A stretch of DNA of 22,332 nucleotides, taken from NCBI GenBank assembly GCA_027972325.1, contig JAPMOS010000373.1, positions 1-22,332 on the forward strand. The letters run 5' to 3'. Source of the DNA: Paratrimastix pyriformis (lineage: Eukaryota > Preaxostyla > Paratrimastigidae). Made by a program: the position numbers and the translations under genes. Shown piece after piece: positions 9,766 to 18,646 of the stretch. Under the pieces are notes generated by a model. That model had not been told where the DNA came from and searched no databases. It saw only the letters and a list, made by a program, of their open reading frames with translations. The stretch's first letter is position 1, and the number at the start of each line of letters is the position of its first letter.

Positions 9766-11118
9766 GGTGATGGTAGCCCTCGGAGAGGTCCGCCGTCGAG
9801 ATGTAGTCCCCGTCGCGCAGCAGGGGCGCCAGCGTGGTCAGGTCCTCCAGCTTGAAGGCCGGCGCCTGGACAAAAGAGTTGACGAAGCGCATGTCGATGC
9901 ACAGCCTCAGCTTGCCGTTCTTCTTGGGCGCGCACGTCAGTGGGGAGATGTTGTGGGGCGGCGCCTGGACGGGTCGGATTGCGCCCGTCTCGAGGAGGCG
10001 AGCCACCTCCTGGTCGACGAAGGAGGCATGCTCGGGGTGCACGTAGTTGGGCAAATGGGAGCGGCACGGCTTGCAGAGGAGCGGGATGCGGAAGCCGTGC
10101 AGGAGCCAGTTGTGCACGGGGCGGGGCAAGTGGAAATGCTCCTCCCAGAAGGCCCGGAAGGGCGGGAGGGAGGGACGCCCGGTGCTGAAGCGAGCTGGTG
10201 GTGGTGGTGGTGGTGGTGGTGGTGGTGGTGGTGGAGATGCGGCCGGCCCGAGAGCGGGGGGATGGTCGCACCGTGGCGGCGGCAGCGGGGAGGGCGGCGG
10301 TGATGGTGGAGATGATGGCGGACCCCGTTGCTGCCGCGGCGCGCGGGCTCTGCGCGCCGTTACTGCTCGCCGGCGCCGCCCGACTGCGCCTGCTGGCGCC
10401 CGCCGGCGGAGCCGTTGTTGCCGCCACCATTGTCGAAGCGGCGCCGCTGCGGGAAGCTGCGCTGCTGGCGCTGGGCAAAGTCGTTGAACCGGTCGCCGCC
10501 TCGGCCGAACCCGCCGCCGTAGCTGCGCCCGCCGAAGCCGCCGCCGCGGCCACCCGACGAGCGGAAGTCGTTCCCGCCGCGATCCCGGCCCCCGCCCATG
10601 CGACGCCCGCCGGCCTGGCCGCCGCGTTGCTGCTGCTGCTGGCCGGGCAGGGCGCGCATGCCCTGAGCGAGGCGGATGGCGAAGTCGAGCTGCTGGAGGT
10701 TCTGGCCGGTGGCGACCTCGGGAGCGGTGCGGACATACTCGTACATGCGGGCCACGTCGGGGGCAAGTGCCGTGTGCACCCAGGCGAGCCGCTTGCGGTC
10801 CACGATGGCCGAGGCGATGGAGCGAGCAAAGCAAGAGAGGGCGGCGCGCAAGTCCTCCTCGGTGCAGGGCAGGCGCGCCAGCCGCTCAAGGTTGAGCGCT
10901 TCCCGGTGAAGGCGCTGGAGAAAGCGGAATTCAGCCCTAGACTCGCGGGCGAGGCCCGTGACGGAGCCGAGCTGGGGAAAGTCGCTGGGCACGGCAACGC
11001 CCCGGACAAATGCCCGGGCGCGCTCCAGTGCGAGCCTGTCAGAGGCCTCGCGGTCGCCAGGCTGCTGCTGCGGGTCGGCTGCCTGCCGGGGCTCATCCTC
11101 GTCGCCGGCGGCGGGTCG
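9766..11118 (-). mobile_element. DIRS/Ty3-like retroelement fragment: gag-like plus reverse transcriptase
   Basis: Reading on the minus strand, the first part (about 11110-10360) is gag-like: a helical region (LARESRAEFRFLQRLHREA) followed by a long Arg/Gly/Phe-rich nucleic-acid-binding tail. The second part (about 10230-9766), in an overlapping frame as is usual for gag and pol, is the finger region of a reverse transcriptase (GAIRPVQAPPHNISPLTCAP, KKNGKLRLCIDMRFVN, STADLSEGYHH). The pattern suits DIRS or Ty3 families, with DIRS slightly preferred. It is partial: the rest of the polymerase is not in the window next to it. One end abuts the inverted repeat copy and the other the tRNA-like sequence. 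Confidence 0.75.
10196..10234 (+). repeat. TGG trinucleotide microsatellite, 13 units
   Basis: An uninterrupted (TGG)13 run. On the minus strand it encodes a polyproline stretch between the gag-like and reverse-transcriptase parts of the retroelement. Confidence 0.9.
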
Positions 11119-11119
11119 G

Positions 11120-11192
11120 GTCGGTCTAGTACAGGCGGTAGCACGTCAGGTACTAGAACAGAAGGTCGGCGGTTCAATTCCCGCTTCTGACG
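11120..11192 (+). tRNA. tRNA-like sequence, 73 nt, anticodon position CTA, degenerate
   Basis: An A box (TAGTACAGGCGG from 11127) and a B box (GGTTCAATTCC from 11171) are spaced as in tRNA genes. Laying the sequence on the standard cloverleaf gives exactly 73 positions without gaps. Acceptor GTCGGTC/TTCTGAC pairs at five of seven positions (one G-U), the D stem at three of four, the anticodon stem at three of five, and the T stem at three of five. The anticodon slot reads CTA (would read the UAG codon), but position 33 is A, not the usual T. It is most likely a decayed tRNA gene or a tRNA-derived SINE head rather than a working suppressor tRNA. Confidence 0.45.
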
Positions 11193-11654
11193 AGGTTAAA
11201 AAGCCTGAAGGCTTCCCCGGGACCTATGGCCGGTCTTTCCGCTCTTGCCGAAAAAGACGGACCATCCGCGTTGGAAAAACCTTGGGATTAGGCCCCCAAG
11301 ACGTAAGGTTCGATGTCGGACAGCTCGAATCGATACGGGTAGTACGGTCGCTGATGTTCCGGTGGCGGGGCTCCCCTAGATCGAGATTGTGATGGGGACT
11401 CTGCAGTGACCTCTGTCGACACGTTACCGCGGGCACGCGCGCCTTAGCGGTCCCGAAAGGAGCCCTTGCCGAGGGGACCTCCCCGGCCAGTCCGAGTTCG
11501 AGATCTGAATGAGTTCCGAGCGGAACCAACGCGGGCGGTGCCCTGCCAGGGAGAACACCCTGGTGGGAGAACAGTTGCTCCGCGGTCGAGTAGACTGCTA
11601 AGTTGAATTTTTCTCCGCTCCGATTTTTGCTCGATTGTTCTTTGACTGCCAGCC
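11193..11654 (+). other. GC-rich region without ORF, several hairpins
   Basis: No protein-like frame is seen on either strand. Short hairpins are visible: GTCTTT/AAAGAC at 11233-11258 and CCAGGG-agaaca-CCCTGG at 11546-11563. It could be the body of a SINE headed by the tRNA-like sequence, the promoter and 5' UTR of the gene starting at 11655, or an unrecognised RNA. I cannot match it to SRP RNA, RNase P or a spliceosomal snRNA. Confidence 0.35.
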
Positions 11655-12709
11655 ATGAGCACTTCTACTGTTACTGGATCAGTTCCAATTGTGATTGAGG
11701 ACGGTGCGGCGGGACGCCAGAAGAGAAGCCATGAGGGTCATGAAGAGGGGACGAAGAGGGACCGGACCGTGTGGGAGAAGGTCTGCTGTTCACACATGAA
11801 ATCACTGCACGGTTGCTGCGGCTGCAAAGGGTGGAGCTCCGAGTTGGAGCCTGCAGTCTTGAGAAGTTCCATGTTTCTCACCCTCGCCATTTGTTTTCTG
11901 ATCGTGGTGCAGGCGATTGGAGCGATGATTGTTTTCAAGCCGGAGATCGAGCCGATCAGCTATGCTGAGATCCAGGAAACCTTGGTGGGGACCATTGTGG
12001 AGGGGTCTTTCCCTCGGTTCACAGCCCTCTTTGATGAAGTGACTGAGGGCTTGGTGGCCGCCATTGAAGGCCTTGCTGACAAGTTTGGAGCGGAGATCGA
12101 GCCGATCAAAGGTGAGGTTGCGGCGTTCGAGCCGGATGTCATTGTGGAAAAGGTGTCGAAGGTGACCTTGGCTGGATTTATGCAGACCACAACGGAGAAT
12201 GACGTTGCAGCATGGCTGGGAAGGAGGAGTCTGTCCATCACTCACTGCTGTTGTCAGCTCAATGGTCATGGTAGATTCGCTTCGTATCTTTATGCTGTTT
12301 CCGGGCGTCTTTCAATGCTCATGGATGTCCTCCCCCTTCGATGGGGAGGTCCCGAGATTTTTTCCCTGCTGTCGACGCCCCTCATCGTGTGTTGATTACG
12401 ATTTGTCCTGCAGATGTGCGAATCAATGTGCCAGCTGGAATGTCGCTTGCCATTGTGAGGAGACGCGACCTTCCGACAGTGCCAGCGCTCAAGCAATGGT
12501 TGGAGACGCTCAACCCCCCGATCAGGCCCCAGATGATTGCGCGAAAGGGTCAAGCTTATGGTACTGGGAAGTGGGACGGCACCTGGCTCCTAACTGTAAC
12601 GGAGGCAGAGAAGACAGCTATCTACGCGACCAAGGCGAGTGGACCTCCCTGCGCACGTACAATCGTGCGCAGGGAGGTCGTAAGGGTGCGTGCAAAGGGT
12701 TTGTTGTGA
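11655..12709 (+). CDS. Unrecognised membrane-protein gene, probably spliced
   Basis: The first segment starts at an ATG at 11655 and runs open to 12395, but protein-like character fades after about 12225. It encodes a charged N-terminus, a Cys-rich patch (CCSHMKSLHGCCGCKGW, about 45-61), one transmembrane segment (about 73-95) and an amphipathic, Glu-rich region in which EIEPI recurs exactly 50 residues apart. A second segment in another frame (about 12414-12709) follows a good acceptor (TTTGTCCTGCAG ending 12413) and reads as a compact domain (NVPAGMSLAIVRRRDLP, GTGKWDGTWLLTVTE). The donor is uncertain; C|GTCTTTC at 12307 would fit in phase. One gene with an intron is my preferred reading; two separate ORFs are possible. 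No family is recognised. Confidence 0.4.
11941..12108 (+). repeat. 18-bp direct repeat, 150 bp apart, in the membrane-protein gene
   Basis: CGGAGATCGAGCCGATCA occurs at 11941-11958 and again at 12091-12108. The spacing is exactly 50 codons and both copies encode EIEPI in the same frame, which suggests an internal 50-residue duplication. Confidence 0.7.
12329..12349 (+). other. Small hairpin, 7-bp arms
   Basis: CCTCCCC at 12329-12335 and GGGGAGG at 12343-12349 form a stem with a 7-nt loop, followed 9 bases later by a T run. It lies in the presumed intron of the membrane-protein gene. It resembles a bacterial terminator in shape only; nothing else here is bacterial. Confidence 0.4.
12642..12679 (+). 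other. Perfect 16-bp inverted repeat with 6-nt loop
   Basis: GACCTCCCTGCGCACG (12642-12657) is followed by tacaat and then its exact reverse complement (12664-12679). The transcript would form a very stable hairpin. It lies about 30 bp before the stop codon of the second segment of the membrane-protein gene, so it is either coding or a 3'-end element. Confidence 0.85.
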
Positions 12710-13439
12710 ACATGAGCTTGTGTTTGGTTCGATTCTGTGAAAAGGGGGGGGCGAGAGGGGTGGTGCTGAAGACACAAAGAGGTGATCAATCCAGACAATC
12801 AGATAATACCAAGAGAAAGATAACTGAACGGCCATATATTCTCAGAAGAAAGATTAGCACTGAATTCGGCCCTTACGCTGCTGATGAGCGTATTGAGTTG
12901 GGCAATACAGCGAAATCGGCGTTGGGCCTGAGACTAGTCTCGGGCACGCTCGATCTTGTTATTGAAAACCAGTTGGTGGTGTGGTGGTGTGTTACACAGA
13001 CTGGGGAAAGTGGGTGTGGGCTTGGCCGACATGATCAGGGGCTGGCTTGCGGACGAGGATGGCTGCTGTATCAGAAATGGAGGAGCTGTGATAATAGAAT
13101 AGTGTTGGGGACGGACCCAAAGGAAGAAGGAGGCGTGGTAAAGGAAACGTGGCGATCGGTGGGGAATCGGCCGGGCAGCGCAGGAGGAAGAAGAACGAGT
13201 GGATGGGGATCTGATTTGGTGAAAAAGAAGGTCGGGGAATTGAAACAGTGGAATGGGGTTGAGCGGACGGTGAAGAAAACTGATGGGGCAGTAGCTTGCT
13301 ACTGCCAGGTTGAGCACCCGGGGAGGGAATCTTCGGCCGGAGTTGGGCGGACGGGTCTCTCCATGAGTTGGCAGAGAATGATGGCGGTTTGGTGGATCTC
13401 CTTTTTGACGATTTTGATAGGTAGTGTTGGTAGGGTGTG

Positions 13440-14450
13440 CGTGTTCATGCAGGGGCCTTGTTTTTGGAAGATGGCCCTGATCGACTTGATCCAAGCGAGG
13501 GGGGGCGGGGAATACCACAGGCTATGGGTGCAGGTGAAGGGGGTAGTGCGAGGACATCGTTATTGGACCAAACGAAATATATTTGGGGGGAATCGATGGA
13601 TGGGAATCTGTTTACTGGTGGCGCTGGCTCAATGGGGAGAGACGGGCGTGAATCGGAGAGCGTGGTGGGAACTCGGCGCGGCTCTGAAAGTCGAGGCGGC
13701 GGGGAAGGAGTGGGTGTGGATGATGGAGCGGCGGAGGTTTGGGCTTTGGGGGTGGGGATCCCAGCTGGCGGACTGGGAGGATGGAAATGGAATGCAAAGA
13801 GGACGAGGACGAGGTGGATGAGGAGGCATGGGAGGAGGAGGCTGTTGATGGGGGGTGGCGGTGGAGGAGGATGGAGGGTTGGTGGCAGGGGGGTCGGGAA
13901 GAGAATACGTCGGGCCACCGTTGTTGGGTGGTGGTGGAAGCTGTGGGGGGCCGGACAGTTGTTCGATGTTGTGAGAGGGGTGGTTGGGGGAGACCCGGGT
14001 ATGGAGCAGGCGATCTGGGAGAAGGGGATTGAAGGGTTGGATGAGTTCCATGATGGGGATGCAGGGGATGCGGTGGCGGACCTGCTGAAAGCTCGGATCC
14101 CGACAGGGGCGCGGATGAGGGTGGTATGTCAGGGAGGGTGAGCGAGGGAAGGGTGAGGAGGGCCGGGGAGTGGATGGTGACAATGGATGGAGGTGGATGG
14201 GACGGGATGCGGAAGAGGTGCGAGTGTGGTGCCGATCGGTGGCATGCGCAGGAGGAACGGGCATGGAGGATGTCATGGTGGTCCAGGTGGTTCGCGATCG
14301 GCGGGACGGCAGGGTGGACCAGTCGCAGTGGCGGGTGCAGCCGGACCCCGTGGAAGTTCTTGGCACGAATTACCGCCTGGAGGCGGCGGCGGAGTTCTGT
14401 GAGAGAAGAGGAGGGGGCGACATTGGGTGGCGGTGAAGAGGATTGAGGGG
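13440..14450 (+). pseudogene. Probable LINE ORF1 remnant
   Basis: Plus-strand coding-like patches occur in more than one frame. One (about 13445-13545) reads FMQGPCFWKMALIDL and then RLWVQVKGV, which faintly recalls the GPW...WVQI pattern of the DUF4283 domain in ORF1 of plant-type L1 elements. Another (about 14200-14430) includes MVVQVVRDRRDGRVDQSQWR. No zinc knuckle is seen. If this is ORF1 it has lost its frame more than once. Position upstream of the endonuclease supports the idea; sequence support alone is weak. Confidence 0.35.
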
Positions 14451-14850
14451 CATGGTGGCGCTTTGATGACAGCGTGGTGAAGGAGGTGGGTGAGGAAGAG
14501 ATGAGGGGCGGTGGGATGGAATGGATCGGAAAGGACCGGAAGAAGGGGGGAGGGGTGGACAAGGGAAGGGGAGCATGAGGTGGGGCAGTCGGGGCGCGCT
14601 CGGTAACGGGGACTCCTACCCGGGGGTGCCCAGGTATCCTGGGGACGGGATGAGCAGAAAGGCCAGGAAGAGGCGCGGGAAGAAGGATGCGACAAGGAAG
14701 AGGAGGCAGGTGGCAAAGATGAGGGACATCGAGAAGACATATGACGAGAAGGCGGAGGAGGAGGAATTCCAGGGGGTGGAGAAGTGGTGCCAGGGCAAGA
14801 AGGAGGCCAACCTGAGGGCGGGGCTGCCGGCGAGGGAGGAGGAAGGATGA

Positions 14851-15591
14851 GGGTCAGGGTGGAACGTGCGTGGGTTGGGGTCAGTCTGGAAGAAGAGCAA
14901 TGTGGCGGACCTGCTGCGAGTTGGGGGGGTCAACATCGCCCTCCTGCAAGAGACGAAAGGTACGAAAGACAACAAGCAACAGTTGGAGGAGAAGTGGATG
15001 AAGGGGTGGTGCTGGAGGAGCTCGGTGGTGGAGGACGCAGAAGCGCGGCACCCCAAGGGAGGGGTGATGATTGGGTATAGACGGACCTTACAGATAGCAG
15101 TGCGCAAGGTCAGGGAGGTGATCCCTGGCTACTTGATGTTTCTCGATTGGTCGGAGGGTAAGACCAACCTGAGGCTCATAAATCTGTACTACCCAACCGG
15201 GGAGGGAGAGGACAAGGTGAGGGTAAGGAATGTCATTATCAGGAGGTTGGAAGAGTGCATGGCGGAGGGAGCAGCTGAGGGGAGGGGCGTGGTGGTGTAC
15301 ACGGACGCGAATAGTTGGGCCAAGGAGGTTGGGGAGCAAGAGATGCTGGGTCTGTATGACACGGCGAAGATGGTGGGTAAGCAGAACGAGATCACATTCG
15401 TGCGCAACAAGAAGAAAGGAGGGAAGGGGGAGGTGGAGGAGGAGGGCAAGCAAGGGGGAAGAAAGGGGAGGCCAGGCTGGACCTTTGCTTGGCAACGCAG
15501 GGGACGATGGCACGATTGCTGGACAATATGTGGGTGTGGAGAAATGAGGAGGTTCAATGGCAGGAAGTCACAGACCATCACATGGTCGTGA
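14851..15591 (+). pseudogene. LINE ORF2 endonuclease (APE type)
   Basis: The endonuclease nicks target DNA to prime reverse transcription. Motifs in order: WNVRGLG, the metal-binding Glu in LLQETK, GGVMIGY, INLYYPT, and TDANSW in the place of the usual GDFN. The domain's last motifs (RLDLCLA, then TDHHMVV around 15570-15590) continue in the frame beginning near 15470, so there is one frameshift at about 15465-15480. A TGA lies directly upstream of the frame, and no Met precedes WNVRG in frame, so the true ORF2 start is unclear. Confidence 0.75.
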
Positions 15592-16290
15592 CTGATCTAA
15601 GGAACATGTTGCCGGCATGGGCGGGAACGCTGCGGAGGAAGGTGGCCATCTGCCCGTCCAAGTCGGACCTGGATGCGTTGCTGCGGGAGAAGAGGAAGGA
15701 TGAGTATGAAGGGATGGTGGGGAAGATGCGCACGTACCGGGAGAAAGTGGCGGAATTGCTTCGGAAGGCGATGGAGAAGGGGGCGGACCCATCGTTCGAG
15801 CAGATGAGTGGGATCCTGCGGGAGACGGCGGGGAAGGTGTTTGGGTTCCGGGACGTGGCCAACACAGACAGGGATTATGAGCCCCATCGCATGAAGAAGC
15901 TGAGACGGATGGCGATGGCGGAGCGGGACCCGAGCCTGAGGAGGGAAATGCAGAAGCAGTTGGCCAAAATGAGAGGCGTGCACTACAGGAAGAGGGATCG
16001 GGCGTTGGAAGGGAAGCGCAAGCGCATATATAAGGGCATCATGACAGACGGGGTGGCGCCGGTCACGTCGTACGCAACTAAGAATGCGGAGGGAAAGGTG
16101 GACAAAGTGGTCACAGATCCGGAGTCGGTGAAGAATGGATGGAGGAACTTCATGGCGGACCTGGCAAAGAGGGTGATGCCGGTGGGCCCGGGGGTGGGGC
16201 GGGTGCCAGAAGGAAGGCCGCAGGAAGAAGGGAGGGTGATCATGGCCCCCCTCACAACGCATGATGTTGAGACAATCCTGGGGCGCTCCC
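15470..16290 (+). pseudogene. LINE ORF2 endonuclease end and linker
   Basis: This frame contains the last endonuclease motifs and then a Lys/Arg-rich, helical linker (MVGKMRTYREKVAELLRKA; KRDRALEGKRKRIYKG) like that between endonuclease and reverse transcriptase in L1-type LINEs. It ends shortly after DVETIL, where a run of G bases near 16283 carries an apparent one-base insertion that moves the reading into the next frame. Confidence 0.65.
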
Positions 16291-16632
16291 GATGGTAAGG
16301 CGGCGGGCCCGGATGGAGTGACGGCAGAGATGATCCATGCCTGTGGGGACGAGATCAAAGAGTGGTTGGGGAGGAGATACAATGAGATGTTGGAGCGGAG
16401 TGAGGTGCCGCAGGAGCTCAAGGTCAGTTCGGTGTTCATGGCCACGAAGTCGCAGACAGAACACCCTGGGGACCCTGCAGGCAGAAGGCCAATCACTTTG
16501 ATACAGGTCTGTTTCCGGTTTTGTATGGACGGGGCGTCGACAAGAACCCAGAGTGCACAGGGCGTTCATGAACGGGGGTGAGCGAGAGCCGGTTTTGGGG
16601 ATCCTCTGGGAGAAAACTGGTAATGCACGCAG
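16285..16632 (+). pseudogene. LINE reverse transcriptase, N-terminal part only
   Basis: GKAAGPDGVTAEMI is the classic opening of LINE reverse transcriptases, and RRPITLI is motif 1. A further patch in another frame (HRAFMNGGEREPVLGILWEK, ending about 16620) looks like the next conserved block, so one more frameshift lies between about 16505 and 16555. The active-site YxDD block and everything after it are absent. Confidence 0.7.
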
Positions 16633-16638
16633 CCCCCT

Positions 16639-16652
16639 CCCCCCCCCCCCCC
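16639..16652 (+). repeat. C14 homopolymer at the LINE breakpoint
   Basis: A run of 14 C follows the last recognisable LINE sequence and precedes the 3' end of the integrase gene on the other strand. It may mark the join, or a polymerase-slippage or assembly weak point. Confidence 0.8.
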
Positions 16653-16682
16653 GAGCCCGATTATCCGGCCCCTCCAACGATT

Positions 16683-18440
16683 TCACCCCTCCTCGAGCAT
16701 TCGTATAAGATCATTTTGTTTTGCAGAAAACCGGACCGGAAAACTGCGGGACGGGGGCGGTGGTGGGGATGGTGGGGTTGGGGGTGTTTTATTCTGGGGC
16801 GCGTGACGCCGGCGATCAACGACGGGGACCAGAGCGCCTCCCGCAGCAGGGAGCGGGGCATCGAAGGTGGCATCGTAAGGCCGCAGCTTGTTGCGCCCGT
16901 AGACCTTGGGAATGCCCGGCTTGACCCGATCCTCAAACTCGATGACGTAGGTGCCGTTACGCATGCGTTCCGCCACCCTCCCGGACCAGCAGAACCTGCC
17001 AATGCCGGGCCGGCGCCATTTGGCAGGCGGGGCGACCATGACGCGAGTCCCCTCCTCGATGGTCTCTTGGTCCTTGTTGCGGCGCCGCTCAATGTAGCCG
17101 TACTCGCGGTGCCGGTAGAACGCCACGGCCTCCTTGATTTGGCGCACCTCCGCGGCCGTCAGGTTGGCGAACTTGTCCGGCAGCTGGGCCATGTCGCCCA
17201 GTTGTTCGTACTCGGGGAGGTAGAGCGCCATCATCACAACCGGGCGTTGCTGGAAGACCGAAGAAACCGTGGCCGTGTTGTACAGGTGCACGGCGGGCTG
17301 CAGGAAGGGTTGCCACGGCAGCTCGCGGTTGGTGGCCGGCACGATACGCATCTTCATCACCCGGTTCTTGATCTTCTTGACGGCGTTCTCGGCCTTCCCA
17401 TGAGACTGGGGGTAGTACGGCCTCGACCGGTGGTGCTCCATGTGGACCCCGGGCAGCAGGTTCTTGTTCCTGAGCGGGTTGATGACTGTGAAGAGCAAAT
17501 CCGAAACGCACAGGACAGACGCGATCCACTCGGCCACGCGCTGGTTGACGAACTCGGTCCCATTGTCGGTCACGATCCGGGTGGGGAGCAGATTGGGCTC
17601 GTCGCTGGTGAACACACGACTGAGAAGGTCGGTCACCTCCTGCCCGGTGGCCTTCGTCTCCCATGTCGCGGCGGCCCACATGTAGCTCGTGAAGTGGTCC
17701 ACCAGGACGCAGAACGCGCGAGGCGGCTGGCAGCTCATCTCGAAGCCGCCGCAGTCGAGCTCGACCACCTCGAGGGGCCGGTTGACCACCAAGGCGTGGT
17801 ACTTGGGATGCTCGTACGTGGGCCGGACGCTCTGGCACTGGCCACACGTCCCGATGATGTCCCGCGCAAGCTGATCCACGCCATGAATGTAGAAGAGGCC
17901 CTTCGAGTAGGCAATCAGGGCATCTCGGTTGAGGTGCCCCTGCTGGACATGCAAGCGCCGCAGCAAGCGCACACGGCGGGCAAGCGGGTAGATCACGGGC
18001 ACCCAGATGGGCCGATCGCGGATCTCGTGGTCGAAGCGGAGCCGCTGCAGAACTCCCCGCTCGACGCGGTACAACCCTTCATTGGCGTGTTTTAGACAGT
18101 TCGACCGGTAACTGCGTGATCCTTCCCGAACTGGAAAAATGAGACAAAGGGGGGGCATTGATCATGACCCGAAAAAACCAAAAAACAGACGTTCGATCCC
18201 GGCAAGGATTAGATGGATCCCCCGCGCCGTCCGGTCGTAGCTTCCATAATCAGCCACATCACCATCGTCTGCTGCTACATCAACCACGACGTCAATCTCG
18301 GCGGCTTCTGCGGGGTCCAGGTCTCCAAGGGCTGGCTCTTCGGCCTCCTCATGTGCCGCCTCGTCACCATCATCACCTCCGAAAAATAACTCCTCCTCAG
18401 GAAGCGGTGGAGGGAGGTCGTCAACTTCGATTGGCTCCAT
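16683..18440 (-). CDS. Ty3/Ginger-type integrase gene with a short intron, looks whole
   Basis: The main exon (16683-18130) has an HHCC zinc finger (LRRLHVQQGHL, then TCGQCQ), a DDE core (VELDCGGF; VTDNGTEF; YYPQSHGKAEN), and a C-terminal SH3/GPY-like region (FCWSGRV to NKLRPYD), then a Pro-rich tail. An acidic exon (18191-18440, from ATG 18440) precedes it across a 60-nt candidate intron (GTCTGT donor, TTTTTCCAG acceptor) that keeps the frame. No protease, reverse transcriptase or RNase H lies next to it. It could be a domesticated integrase, a Ginger-type DNA transposase, or what is left of a Ty3 element. The spacing between the second Asp and the Glu is about 18 residues longer than usual, possibly another in-frame intron of 54 nt. 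Confidence 0.65.
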
Positions 18441-18646
18441 ATCAGAGGCGCCACAGGAGTGGCTATCACCCTGGTCATGCAGCCCGTCCAGCGAGCACTA
18501 CTCCCGGTCCCAGACCCCCTCCGGGTCCCGATCCCGCCCCGGTGGCTTGTTGTTCAATCGAGGCAATTTCTCGATGTATCGTGTTTCTTAGAAAAAAACA
18601 AACCAAAAAAAAAAATCAGGATCGAAAAGAGGGATTGTATTACAAG
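18441..18646. other. Spacer between the two minus-strand genes
   Basis: No ORF of note is seen. A12- and A7-like runs at 18590-18616 (T-rich on the minus strand) follow the methyltransferase stop codon and are likely 3' UTR. The acidic frame of the integrase gene is open a little further upstream, to about 18513. Confidence 0.4.

Larger units (their letters stand above)
12710..16632 (+). mobile_element. L1-like LINE, 3' half missing
   Basis: The plus strand carries, in order, a long G/purine-rich stretch that probably held ORF1, an APE-type endonuclease, a linker, and the start of a reverse transcriptase. The endonuclease opening (WNVRGLG, LLQETK) is of the type found in plant and algal L1 elements. 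Homology-like sequence stops near 16632, before the catalytic YxDD region, at a C tract. The 5' limit is a guess because I see no target-site duplication. Confidence 0.75.

Noticed and set aside
9723-11177. Long minus-strand ORF rich in Ala, Ser and Pro
   Set aside because: It is an alternative frame over the gag-like part; the recognisable gag and reverse-transcriptase motifs lie in the other two frames.
10198-11190. Long plus-strand ORF rich in Val and Ala
   Set aside because: It is the complement of the gag-like and reverse-transcriptase fragment; it begins inside the TGG microsatellite and has no domain character.
11120-11192. Functional amber-suppressor tRNA
   Set aside because: Too many unpaired stem positions and a non-T at position 33; kept only as a tRNA-like sequence.
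12329-12365. Rho-independent-terminator-like hairpin with T run
   Set aside because: The surroundings are eukaryotic and the hairpin falls in a presumed intron, so a bacterial terminator makes no sense.
12199-13821. 540-codon plus-strand ORF
   Set aside because: It crosses the end of the membrane-protein gene and the LINE start in one frame without consistent protein character; only a short patch near 13445-13545 resembles anything.
13612-14562. Minus-strand Pro/Ser/His-rich ORFs opposite the LINE
   Set aside because: They are the complement of a strongly purine-rich coding strand, which gives few stops and low-complexity translations.
16683-18130. Complete Ty3 retrotransposon
   Set aside because: No LTRs, protease, reverse transcriptase or RNase H are seen around the integrase.
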